Assembly (NCBI GenBank): GCA_016926925.1
Contig: JAFGNQ010000117.1
Location: 1-7,492, forward strand
DNA: 7,492 nucleotides
Source of the DNA: Candidatus Aminicenantota bacterium
GTDB lineage: Bacteria > Acidobacteriota > Aminicenantia > Aminicenantales > Aminicenantaceae
Direction of reading: 5' to 3'
Below are positions 1-6,053 of the stretch, piece by piece (position 1 is the first letter of the stretch; the number at the start of each line of letters is the position of its first letter). The position numbers were made by a program, and so were the translations under genes. Under the pieces are notes generated by a model. That model saw only the letters and a list, made by a program, of their open reading frames with translations, searched no databases and had not been told where the DNA came from.

Positions 1-167
1 ACAAGCTCCTAGCGCTGAAGGAGGAAATTCAAGCCCGACTCGGCCCAGACGTGTCCTTTTCCCTCGAGCATGTGAGTCTGATCGAACCGGGCCCGGGTGG
101 AAAATTCCGAGTCCTGCGGTCCCATGTTCACTCGGCTTATGCAGGAGAGGAGCCTCTGCCGAAATGA
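1..167 (+). CDS. C-terminal end of a phenylacetate-CoA ligase-like (CapK/PaaK) adenylate-forming enzyme, 5' truncated by the window
   Basis: The open frame enters from the left edge (first full codon at 3) and stops with TGA at 165-167, leaving 54 residues. The piece resembles the small C-terminal domain of CapK/PaaK-type AMP-forming ligases: a charged helix (KEEIQARLG) is followed by strands around SFSLEHVSLIEPG and the closing segment GGKFRVLRSHV. In this superfamily the GK(F/V) lysine at such a position normally contacts the acyl-adenylate. Family members activate a carboxylic acid with ATP and pass it to CoA or another acceptor; the substrate cannot be inferred from this fragment. The stop overlaps the start of the next gene (ATGA), so the two are probably cotranscribed and translationally coupled. 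The family call rests on a short stretch and is moderate. Confidence 0.6.
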   Translation, partial: KLLALKEEIQARLGPDVSFSLEHVSLIEPGPGGKFRVLRSHVHSAYAGEEPLPK

Positions 168-853
168 GAGGGCCAGAGGACAGCCTCTTTTCTTGCCGCC
201 CCAGAGGCAAGTTCCTGACCGCTTATGACCTAGCGCAGAGATTTGGCTGGCGCACGTTTCTAGATAAGATTGTCCCCTGGGTTTTTGTCCGCCGATATGT
301 CTTCTGTTCCAAATCAATTTCCGAACCCATACCGGAGTCTCCTTCCGCAGTTCCGTTGCGCCTTGAGCTGGCAACAGAAAAGGACCTACCTGCCCTCATG
401 GCTCTGCGGCCGCATTATTACGAGCTTCAGGTTCTTCAAAAACGCATGCAGGAGGGACATCTCTGCTTTTTAGGCTGGAGTCTAGACAGTCCGATTCATG
501 TCCGCTGGGTATTTGTGAAATCCCTTTATCTTCCCTATCTTCATCGGACTCTCCTGCTCTCGTCCAAGCAAGTCTACTTCGATGAAGCTTATACGTCTCC
601 TGAGTTTCGAGGTCGGAAAATTTTCAGTATGGCCGGAAACCGCGTTCGCTTGCGGCTTTGGGAACTCGGATATAAAAGCGAGATCAGTATTTTCGCCTCC
701 TGGCAGGCCTGTTCTCAGACGCTTGCGGCGCGAATCGAATGCGAAAAAGTGGGCGAGGCGAAGATAGTGAATTGGCTCGGTTTGAGAAAATTCTATTGGA
801 AGGGATCAATCCAAAATCACGGCGATGGAAAAATCTCCATCTTCCCGTCCTGA
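164..853 (+). CDS. GNAT-family N-acetyltransferase-like protein
   Basis: The product is 229 aa with no signal peptide or clear membrane segment. Residues 1-60 form a basic, aromatic N-terminal extension. From about residue 66 a GNAT-like fold begins: RLELATEKDLPALMAL (beta1-alpha1), then a strand with FLGWSLDSPIHVRWVF. The putative acetyl-CoA loop is Y143-TSPEFRGRKIFS, equivalent to motif A, where the usual RGxG reads RGRK. A distal half around SIFASWQACSQTLAARIECEKVG matches the region where GNAT proteins carry N/S-x-x-S followed by a Gly-Phe-like turn. Family members acetylate amines on small molecules, sugars or proteins; the substrate here is unknown. The start ATG overlaps the stop of the upstream ligase by 4 nt, with AGGAG-like sequence about 11 nt before it inside that gene, which favours coupling. 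A ligase beside an acetyltransferase recalls surface-polysaccharide or natural-product clusters, but that is inference. Confidence 0.6.
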   Translation: MRGPEDSLFSCRPRGKFLTAYDLAQRFGWRTFLDKIVPWVFVRRYVFCSKSISEPIPESPSAVPLRLELATEKDLPALMALRPHYYELQVLQKRMQEGHLCFLGWSLDSPIHVRWVFVKSLYLPYLHRTLLLSSKQVYFDEAYTSPEFRGRKIFSMAGNRVRLRLWELGYKSEISIFASWQACSQTLAARIECEKVGEAKIVNWLGLRKFYWKGSIQNHGDGKISIFPS

Positions 854-1166
854 TCGACCTCATCTGGCACGAGCGCGGGCCGCGGTCCAACTTCCTCCTG
901 GGTCCAATTATCTTTCCTTTTGCTTTTCTCTACAGAAAATGTCCGGATTTAAGGTTAAGGAGTTTGGGATATCTCATCGCCTGCATCGTTCAAAAGCTAT
1001 GAGACCAGATGTACGTATAGGTCCTACTGCTACGAGATAAGTTTTGTTCAGCGAACTTTTCCACGACTGGTGGCCTATCGCAGCCCCGATTATTTAGGGA
1101 CTATCCGGCATGTATCCGTGATTTTACTTCTTTCAATAAAAGCGAAGACCAGGAGGCAGCTCGGAG
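854..1166 (+). other. Gene-poor stretch between the acetyltransferase and the tRNA promoter
   Basis: I see no convincing gene here. Short frames exist on the plus strand. The one ending at 1002 reads through a hydrophobic piece (NFLLGPIIFPFAFLY), but it begins inside the acetyltransferase in another frame and has no ribosome binding site. No family is recognisable, and no terminator hairpin with a T-run follows the acetyltransferase stop. Decayed coding sequence is possible but unproven. Confidence 0.4.
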
Positions 1167-1195
1167 TTGAAAAAACGGACAATAATCCATACAAT
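1167..1195 (+). promoter_or_regulatory. sigma70-type promoter of the tRNA-Gly gene
   Basis: TTGAAA (1167-1172) and TACAAT (1190-1195) are separated by exactly 17 nt, close to the housekeeping consensus. Transcription would begin near 1202, giving a 5' leader of about 30 nt to be trimmed by RNase P before the tRNA at 1233. No other gene lies between. Confidence 0.7.
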
Positions 1196-1232
1196 ATATC
1201 TGTCCTGCTGGATCTTAAGTGCTTGTTAACGA

Positions 1233-1304
1233 GCGGGCATAACTCAGCGGTAGAGTACTAGCTTCCCAAGCTGGGAGTCGCGGGTTCGAATCCCGTTGCC
1301 CGCT
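1233..1304 (+). tRNA. tRNA-Gly, anticodon CCC
   Basis: The cloverleaf folds completely by eye. The acceptor stem GCGGGCA (1233-1239) pairs with TGCCCGC (1297-1303). The D-arm stem ACTC/GAGT encloses AGCGGTA. The anticodon stem CTAGC/GCTGG holds the loop TTCCCAA, with anticodon CCC at 1265-1267, which reads GGG. The T-arm carries GGGTTCGAATCCC. The discriminator base is T (1304), the usual bacterial identity for glycine tRNA. No 3' CCA is encoded, so CCA would be added by nucleotidyltransferase. Six T residues follow at 1306-1311 and a pyrimidine-rich run continues to about 1320, which may help release the transcript. The gene is monocistronic with its own promoter. Confidence 0.95.
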
Positions 1305-1421
1305 CTTTTTTCTCTTTTTCTGAGAAATCGCCTAGTCTCTTTTTCCCGGGAAGGTCAAGATACGGTATTTTCGCGGACTCACATCGAGATTTTTCATTTT
1401 CAGTTTTGAATTCCGTCTCTT

Positions 1422-1451
1422 CTGACTTTCTCTTGTGTTTTTTGTTACAAT
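1422..1451 (+). promoter_or_regulatory. Candidate extended -10 promoter of the lipM-like gene
   Basis: CTGACT (1422-1427) lies 18 nt before TACAAT (1446-1451), which is preceded by TG-N (1443-1445) to give an extended -10 element. The -10 hexamer is the same as that of the tRNA promoter upstream. A start near 1458 would leave a leader of roughly 47 nt before the ATG at 1505. The stretch between the tRNA and this site (1305-1421) is pyrimidine-rich and shows no gene. Confidence 0.5.
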
Positions 1452-1504
1452 TGAGGGATCTTATAAGTGCGGGGCCGTAGATTTATGACCGACAAAGGAA
1501 CAGC

Positions 1505-2299
1505 ATGACAGAATGGGATCTTATCGTGGATGCAGAGCCCGGCGAGGGTTCCTGGAATATGGCCGTCGATGAGTTCCTTTTCGAATCGATCAGAAGAGAA
1601 ACCTCAAAAACAGTTTTGCGATTTTATGCTTGGAGACGACCCACAGCATCTATTGGCTATTCCCAGAAAATCGATAAGGTTGTCGACACTTCTTTCTGCA
1701 ATAAAAACGGCATCGATATTGTCAGACGTTTGACGGGAGGAAAACTGGTTTTGCATCACCGGGAAGTGACCTACTCCCTATCTTCTTGTGATTTGAAGTC
1801 GTTTTCACCCACGGTGTCCGAATCGTACAAGCGGATTTCAGAAGCGATGATGCTCGGATTGAAAAAAATGGGGTTGTCGCCGATCTTAGCGGACAAGACT
1901 CCTCAGGATTATATCCGGGGTCATCTCCCATGTTTTTCTCGACCTGCCCGAGACGAGGTCATGATTGCCGGTGGAAAAATTATCGGAAGTGCCCAAAAAC
2001 GAATCGGGCCTTGTTTTTTACAGCATGGCTCGATTCCTCTCGAAGAAAACGAGAAACTTCTCGCCTCGGTTTCGTCTATTGCTGCCGGGAGCGATAATTT
2101 GAGCATGACCTCTCTCTGTCGAGCCATTGGAAAAAGAATCACGTTCGATCGGGCAGTGGAGATGCTTGCCGAGGGAATATCTGAATATTTCGAGGTCCGT
2201 TTGAAGAAACGAACCCTGAGTTTGGCAGAGCAAAAGTCCATCCGGAAAATTCAACGTGAGCGCTACGCAAACCCTGATTGGACCTTCGGAGGTCCGTAA
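1505..2299 (+). CDS. LipM-like octanoyltransferase / lipoate-protein ligase A family protein
   Basis: The product is 264 aa and belongs to the BPL/LplA/LipB cofactor-transferase fold. It moves an octanoyl (or lipoyl) group onto a lysine of a lipoyl domain such as GcvH, in the cytoplasm. Recognisable motifs in order are NMAVDEFLF (18-26), RPTASIGYSQ (45-54), RRLTGGKLVLH (74-84), the short PCF motif with C143, GGKIIGSAQKR (156-166) with the invariant lysine K158, and QHGSIPL (173-179). The length and a cysteine just before the GxK-GSAQ motif match LipM-type transferases, which use Cys as the acyl-thioester nucleophile. The gene lacks the extra C-terminal domain of classical LplA ligases. The usual RRxTGGRAV is GGKLV here. 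AAAGGAA at 1494-1500 serves as ribosome binding site. The gene appears monocistronic. A pure lipoate ligase role or a LipL-type amidotransferase cannot be excluded from sequence alone. Confidence 0.85.
   Translation: MTEWDLIVDAEPGEGSWNMAVDEFLFESIRRETSKTVLRFYAWRRPTASIGYSQKIDKVVDTSFCNKNGIDIVRRLTGGKLVLHHREVTYSLSSCDLKSFSPTVSESYKRISEAMMLGLKKMGLSPILADKTPQDYIRGHLPCFSRPARDEVMIAGGKIIGSAQKRIGPCFLQHGSIPLEENEKLLASVSSIAAGSDNLSMTSLCRAIGKRITFDRAVEMLAEGISEYFEVRLKKRTLSLAEQKSIRKIQRERYANPDWTFGGP
2280..2295 (+). other. Stable hairpin over the last codons of the lipM-like gene
   Basis: GGACCT (2280-2285) and AGGTCC (2290-2295) form a perfect 6-bp stem around TCGG, ending one base before the TAA stop. No T-run follows, so it is not a canonical terminator. 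It could protect the 3' end or be incidental to the codons encoded there. Confidence 0.35.
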
Positions 2300-2364
2300 A
2301 GATGCATTCCTGTTTCCTAGCCAGAGCGGTCGAGACTGGGAAGGCGATCGTGGACTAAACTTTA

Positions 2365-2471
2365 TGAGTCGCATGGTGGTTGGTCGGAGGGTCTTCGACG
2401 AAAACAGATAGTGACGCGTACCTACTCTTGCCTTGCGATTTAAAATCGTCGTGCAAACGAAAATGCATCCG
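2365..2471 (+). repeat. Conserved upstream element, copy A
   Basis: Three blocks are shared in the same order with copy B at 6831-6929: TGAGTCGCATGG (2365-2376), CTTCGACGAAAAC (2393-2405, one mismatch to B) and AAATGCATCCG (2461-2471, containing the palindrome ATGCAT). A shorter shared ACTCT lies at 2424-2428. Block spacing is 16 and 55 nt here against 13 and 50 nt in B. A small hairpin CGATT/AATCG (2436-2448) sits where B has a different hairpin. The element ends 15 nt before a -35 box. The function is unknown. Confidence 0.7.
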
Positions 2472-2486
2472 GTCTCCTATGAGAAT

Positions 2487-2515
2487 TTGCTTTTTTTCCC
2501 TTGAGATGATAAGAT
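2487..2515 (+). promoter_or_regulatory. Candidate sigma70-type promoter of the 298-aa gene
   Basis: TTGCTT (2487-2492) and TAAGAT (2510-2515) are 17 nt apart. A start near 2522 leaves a leader of about 20 nt. The promoter lies in the same register to element A as the promoter at 6945-6973 does to element B. Confidence 0.55.
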
Positions 2516-2540
2516 TTCTCAGGATTTAGAGAAGCGTATC

Positions 2541-3437
2541 ATGAACGAGATAGAAGAACTTTCCAAGCTTAATGTTAAAGAATTGCCCAATCTGAAGGAA
2601 ATTCTCTTTGACGATCTTCACATGAATGTCATGAAGCACCTCTATCTCGAGCTCGGAACAGGCCCGGTCCTTTATCTTTTGTCTCCTTCGTATTCAGTTA
2701 TCAATCCCACTCCGAATGAAACGGTCAGAGATTTTATCGCAAAAAGGGATGATGTGCTTCACTTTCTGAAGGAATACCTCATCCAGAACCTTTCCGTTTA
2801 TTCGGTACTGCTTGATGTGAACAGCTATTTCGTCGAGCAGAATAATTTTCTGGTCCTGGCCAGGTTGAGAGAAAAAGACTCCGGGGGCAGACGCTACGAA
2901 ATCAAATATTACACCCACTCTCCCAGGGAGCTCATAACCCACTACAAGGACAAAATTTATATCGGCAGGGATTTCATTGATCTTCTTCAATTCAAGAGGA
3001 AACACTTCGGAATAAAGGAATATATCGAATCGCTGATGGATCAGTACGAAACTTTGCTCGATAAGGCTGAGGATAAGCTCAAGAACCCAATGGCTTACAA
3101 ATCTTTTTTTCAGGAGATCAAGGAATATATCAACGAGCTGTCCGCCGAGAGCCTCAGCATCATCCAGGTGCTCCCGCCTTATCTTGACTTCGCCAAAATT
3201 ACCGGCCAGGATCTGATCGATATCAATGCGCAGTATCGGATTATCAACCACTTTATCATCGAGCTCCGCGATGAAGTGGACGAGTTCGAGACACATCTCC
3301 GCGATGATAAAGAGGCCGATTTTGTCCGTTATGTGACCAAGTACAAGAAGGACATCGCCAACCTCATCTCGTATTTCAATATCAAGATCAACGGATACCT
3401 CTCGGCAAAAATCCACTCCATGAAATCCAAATTCTAG
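2541..3437 (+). CDS. Unrecognised 298-aa cytoplasmic, largely helical protein
   Basis: I do not recognise a family. The product is 298 aa, highly charged (rich in Lys, Glu, Asp) and rich in Tyr and Phe, with no signal peptide, no membrane segment, no cysteine and no tryptophan. Residues 1-110 look mixed alpha/beta, with hydrophobic strands such as GPVLYLLSPSYSVI (41-54) and YSVLLDV (87-93). Residues 157-205 and 228-295 look like long amphipathic helices that could form a coiled-coil or helical bundle (for example YETLLDKAEDKLKN and ELRDEVDEFETHLRDD). The ATG at 2541 is preceded only by a weak AGAGAAG. It follows a good promoter and is the only gene between element A and the shared terminator, so it is likely monocistronic. 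Coding character is supported by uninterrupted length and by clean ends at promoter and terminator. The long frame on the opposite strand is a shadow. Confidence 0.85.
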   Translation: MNEIEELSKLNVKELPNLKEILFDDLHMNVMKHLYLELGTGPVLYLLSPSYSVINPTPNETVRDFIAKRDDVLHFLKEYLIQNLSVYSVLLDVNSYFVEQNNFLVLARLREKDSGGRRYEIKYYTHSPRELITHYKDKIYIGRDFIDLLQFKRKHFGIKEYIESLMDQYETLLDKAEDKLKNPMAYKSFFQEIKEYINELSAESLSIIQVLPPYLDFAKITGQDLIDINAQYRIINHFIIELRDEVDEFETHLRDDKEADFVRYVTKYKKDIANLISYFNIKINGYLSAKIHSMKSKF

Positions 3438-3439
3438 TC

Positions 3440-3480
3440 AAAAAAAACCCGCTCCGGGAGCGGGCTTTCTCCATTTTTTT
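3440..3480. terminator. Bidirectional rho-independent terminator between convergent genes
   Basis: CCCGCTC (3448-3454), loop CGG and GAGCGGG (3458-3464) form a perfect 7-bp GC-rich stem. An A-run (3440-3447) on its left gives an immediate U-tract for the minus-strand operon. On its right, CTTT and a later T-run (3474-3480) serve the plus-strand gene. It sits 3 nt after the 298-aa gene's stop and 20 nt beyond the DUF4097 gene's stop. Confidence 0.9.
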
Positions 3481-3500
3481 ACTGTCGTACAGCTTGCACT

Positions 3501-4811
3501 CTATCTAGGGAGCAATTCTTCGATGCGGATCGTTCCGTAGCTGGTGGTCAGCAAGATTTCGGGATTCAGAGTTTCCGATACAAAGGCTTTGATGATCGTG
3601 ATGCCGTTCTCCTTGTGATAGGAGAGCTCCTCCTCCAATTCCCATTTGATATCGCCGCCCTTATTTTGGGCTTCCAAAGGATATCTTCCGTTTTTGGGCC
3701 AGAAGAGGTTTATATCCGAGTATTTACCCTTGACCTCGATGGCAGATGTCAGAGGGGCCGGAGTCAGGAATATTTTTCCGTTCGAGTGAACAATCTCCGT
3801 TTTGCCGGCAAAATCTTCCATCTCGATGTCTCTGTATGTGGTGGATACGAAGATCGTGCCACCAAAGATCGACCTGGCAAACACACTCAAGTTTTTTCCG
3901 TCGATTTTCAGGTTTCCCTGCAGGTCGGACACTTCCACTCGTCCGTAATTATCGATGATGTCACAGCTCCCTCGAATTCTCTCGACTTCGATATTGCAAT
4001 TGCTTCCCCGCACTACGGCAGGACCTGTGTCACGGAGAAGAATATCTTCGTAGGAACTTTCGGCTGTTACGGAGCCTCCGACGTTTTTGCATGAGATTTC
4101 GGAATTGGAGCCGTCAACGGTTACGTTGTGTTTGATATCTTCCAGTTCGATTCTTCCGTACCTGTGTTTGATGTCCGCGCTGCCTCCGACATTTTTCAAA
4201 AAAAGGTCACAGTTATGGCTGTGGATGACGCAGTTCGATGCCACATCCGTGATTTCGATGTCTTCATATTTACTGTCCAAGGTCAGTGTCCCGGAGATAT
4301 CGGTCACAACCGTCTCTCCGTTGGGATTCTCTATGTCCGTATTTCCGGTGTTGGCTGCTTTGACGCGTCCATAAGTGTTCCTGATCTTGACGTCCGTCCC
4401 CATCGGAACGAACACGGTGAAGGTGGTGTTGAACCGTTTCCTTCTGAGTTCATCTCGGTTTGTCCGGAAAACAATTTTCTGTTGGTCCCTTTCAGTGATC
4501 ATTTTCAGCTCGTCCGCAACATCTCTGGCTTCTTCTTCGTCCCTCCGCCATATTTTTTTCTTCAATCGAATGAAAATTTTTTCCCCGTCTGTTCCTTGAA
4601 TATCGACTTCCCCGTTTCTGTTTATGACATGGATCTCCGACGGAAAAGGCGGCTCGATTTCGTGAGTTTCCTCGAAATCAATGGGTTCGAAGAAAAAGAA
4701 GAGATCCTCATCCCAGTAGAAGTCGAAGTCAAGTTTACCCGTGTAAGCGTGATAAAGGAATACGCCTGCAGCAATGATCAGAAACAGGAGGATGATCTCT
4801 TTTGCTTTCAT
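3501..4811 (-). CDS. DUF4097-type beta-solenoid envelope protein with N-terminal signal anchor
   Basis: The product is 436 aa. Residues 5-22 (EIILLFLIIAAGVFLYHA) form a signal anchor or uncleaved signal. An acidic, aromatic spacer follows (WDEDLFFFFEP, 33-43). Residues 55-140 read as a DUF4097-like entry domain. From 147 a solenoid begins, in which Tyr motifs (YGRV 147, YEDI 182, YGRI 218, YEDI 254, YGRV 289, YRDI 326, YSDI 364) alternate every 17-20 residues with Asn motifs (N164, N200, N236, N271, N307, N344). DUF4097 proteins include LiaX-like envelope-stress proteins of Firmicutes, exported or surface-located. Five cysteines (194, 201, 241, 272, 283) fall inside the solenoid, unusual for an exported protein and possibly disulfide-forming. 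It is the last gene of the sigma operon, 11 nt after the DUF5668 gene. Its own ribosome binding site is weak, so coupling is likely. Confidence 0.85.
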   Translation of the reverse strand: MKAKEIILLFLIIAAGVFLYHAYTGKLDFDFYWDEDLFFFFEPIDFEETHEIEPPFPSEIHVINRNGEVDIQGTDGEKIFIRLKKKIWRRDEEEARDVADELKMITERDQQKIVFRTNRDELRRKRFNTTFTVFVPMGTDVKIRNTYGRVKAANTGNTDIENPNGETVVTDISGTLTLDSKYEDIEITDVASNCVIHSHNCDLFLKNVGGSADIKHRYGRIELEDIKHNVTVDGSNSEISCKNVGGSVTAESSYEDILLRDTGPAVVRGSNCNIEVERIRGSCDIIDNYGRVEVSDLQGNLKIDGKNLSVFARSIFGGTIFVSTTYRDIEMEDFAGKTEIVHSNGKIFLTPAPLTSAIEVKGKYSDINLFWPKNGRYPLEAQNKGGDIKWELEEELSYHKENGITIIKAFVSETLNPEILLTTSYGTIRIEELLPR

Positions 4812-4822
4812 TTTAAATCACG

Positions 4823-5026
4823 CTAATCCTGGGTGATTCCCGTTTTCGGCTCCTCTTTTCGTTCTTTCAAGCCATAATACAGCTTAAAAGCGCCCCAGAT
4901 GATCAGGATGACTGGCCAGAAATGCGCCAGGGCGTACCAGATATCGAACTTCAAGAGGAACATGAGTCCTAGAACGATGAGGATAACTCCCCAGACCAGT
5001 GGATCTTTTCGTGCTTGTTTTGCCAT
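4823..5026 (-). CDS. Small DUF5668 (LiaI/LiaF-like) two-helix membrane protein
   Basis: The product is 67 aa with two predicted membrane helices: WGVILIVLGLMFLL (about 12-25) and FWPVILIIWGAFKLYY (36-51). The basic N-terminus and charged C-tail (KERKEEP) favour both ends in the cytoplasm. The WGxxLIxLGxxxLL...FWPxxLIxxG pattern is the LiaI/LiaF-TM-like DUF5668 signature, seen in small membrane sensors or anchors of envelope-stress systems. The ribosome binding site AGGAGG (minus strand, 5032-5036 region) is strong. The gap to the upstream gene is 11 nt. The helix pair closely resembles the C-terminal third of the upstream protein, so the two probably share ancestry or pair with one another. 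Confidence 0.85.
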   Translation of the reverse strand: MAKQARKDPLVWGVILIVLGLMFLLKFDIWYALAHFWPVILIIWGAFKLYYGLKERKEEPKTGITQD

Positions 5027-5037
5027 TTTTTCCTCCT

Positions 5038-5532
5038 CTACTCCGCCTCTTTGCTTCGAGCGATATAATCGGCTATCAGTTTCACTCCGACGATAATGAT
5101 CACTAAGGGCCAGAGATCCCAGATCCGGTCATAGCTGATGATGAAATTGAAATTGGCCATGAGGAGCAGCACTCCGAGAACCAGGATTACAATCCCCCAG
5201 AATACGGATCCGGTTCTTACGAACTCCGGCAGTTCTTCCACTTTGATCTCTTCGATTTCCCCGTTCAAGGCGCGCCGGTTGATGGCGTTGGCCGTCACGA
5301 TCGCATCGAGAAATTGATAGAAATAAAGTCCGCCGAGAAGAATTCCGATGAACACCGGCGAACCGACTCCTTGAGCCAGCATGGTGACCATGATCGCGAA
5401 CACGATTACGGTAACGAGAAATTTCAGCGGTTGCTGGTTGTACAGGGCTCCGGTTCCCGGAAAGAAGAATGAAAGTATACCTGCGAGTGCAGGAGATTTC
5501 GGCGGTTTTTTTACGACAACTTTTTCTTCCAT
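5038..5532 (-). CDS. TM2-like plus DUF5668 multi-pass membrane protein
   Basis: The product is 164 aa in two parts. Residues 10-85 have a TM2-like start (KSPALAGILSFFFPGTGALYN, about 12-32) followed by two further hydrophobic helices (38-55, 58-80). Residues 108-155 carry the DUF5668 helix pair VFWGIVILVLGVLLLM and WDLWPLVIIIVGVKLI. A charged linker (GEIEEIKVEELPEF, 91-104) joins them. This makes about five membrane segments in the inner membrane. TM2 proteins have no defined enzymatic role; fusion to a LiaF-like helix pair suggests a membrane partner of the downstream DUF5668 and DUF4097 proteins. GGAGG (5539-5543, minus strand) lies 6 nt before the ATG, so the start is well supported. It begins 23 nt after the anti-sigma stop. 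Confidence 0.8.
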   Translation of the reverse strand: MEEKVVVKKPPKSPALAGILSFFFPGTGALYNQQPLKFLVTVIVFAIMVTMLAQGVGSPVFIGILLGGLYFYQFLDAIVTANAINRRALNGEIEEIKVEELPEFVRTGSVFWGIVILVLGVLLLMANFNFIISYDRIWDLWPLVIIIVGVKLIADYIARSKEAE

Positions 5533-5555
5533 TTCATACCTCCATATTTATGGTG

Positions 5556-6053
5556 TTATTCCCCGCTCCTACCGAAAAGCTTCGTGCTTTTGATGGATTC
5601 GAGGATATTGTCCTTGTGCTCACCTAAAGAAACGGCAAAAGATTCGGCCTTGGAGTAGATCTTTCCAACCTTTCGGTATCCCTGGTGAAGCTGACGGTTT
5701 ATAGATTTGTTGATGGCGTCCCTGTTCGGATTGAATGTGTAAAAGGACACGAGGGTCATCAGCACGGTGGCGGCGGCCAGGATGGGCTGGAGCGAGGGCC
5801 GCAGCAAAAATTCCGGCAGCAGACGGAATTTTTTCTTCTGTACCGGAGTCGCATACAGCCTCTGCATAAGTCCGTCACTCACTTCCGCCTGGGGAAAATG
5901 AGCCAGAGAATCCGTGGTTTCTTTCAGAAAGGATAGGAGGGTGCTGCAGTCCCGGCATATCCTCAAATGTGCATCGACGGCCTTCCTGGCATCCGTCGGG
6001 AGTTCGCCTTCAATGTAGGAGGACAGAAGTTCTTCGATGTGTTCACATTTCAT
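5556..6053 (-). CDS. Membrane anti-sigma factor with zinc-finger (zf-HC2/ZAS) domain
   Basis: I choose the ATG at 6053 over an upstream in-frame start at 6113 because GGAGG (6060-6064) lies 6 nt before it and because the zinc domain then begins at the N-terminus as is usual. The product is 165 aa. Residues 1-50 hold the ZAS signature C3, then H29-x3-C33-x2-C36, which binds zinc and clamps the cognate ECF sigma factor. A membrane helix spans about 88-107 (LQPILAAATVLMTLVSFYTF), and residues 108-165 would face the periplasm as a basic, helical tail. The start overlaps the sigma gene's end by 11 nt, ensuring balanced synthesis. It would hold the sigma factor inactive at the inner membrane until an envelope signal releases it; whether release uses zinc loss, proteolysis or another route is not visible. 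Confidence 0.9.
   Translation of the reverse strand: MKCEHIEELLSSYIEGELPTDARKAVDAHLRICRDCSTLLSFLKETTDSLAHFPQAEVSDGLMQRLYATPVQKKKFRLLPEFLLRPSLQPILAAATVLMTLVSFYTFNPNRDAINKSINRQLHQGYRKVGKIYSKAESFAVSLGEHKDNILESIKSTKLFGRSGE

Noticed and set aside
1343..1352. Palindrome TTCCCGGGAA between the tRNA and the lipM-like gene
   Set aside because: It is a single 10-bp palindrome without a second copy or a fixed relation to a promoter, so it may be chance.
1442..1467. TTGTTA ... TATAAG as promoter of the lipM-like gene
   Set aside because: The 14-nt spacing is too short; the TG-N-TACAAT extended -10 at 1443-1451 is the better candidate.
1485..1508. 7-codon frame (MTDKGTA) whose TGA overlaps the lipM-like ATG
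   Set aside because: It has the form of a coupled leader peptide but no ribosome binding site, and at this length it is expected by chance.
2694..3416. 240-codon open frame on the minus strand opposite the 298-aa gene
   Set aside because: It is the antisense shadow of the plus-strand gene, has no ribosome binding site of its own and runs against a promoter and terminator that fit the plus-strand gene.
4128..4826. 232-codon plus-strand frame across the DUF4097 gene
   Set aside because: The minus-strand product shows a clear signal anchor and regular solenoid repeats; the plus-strand frame shows neither a domain nor a start site.
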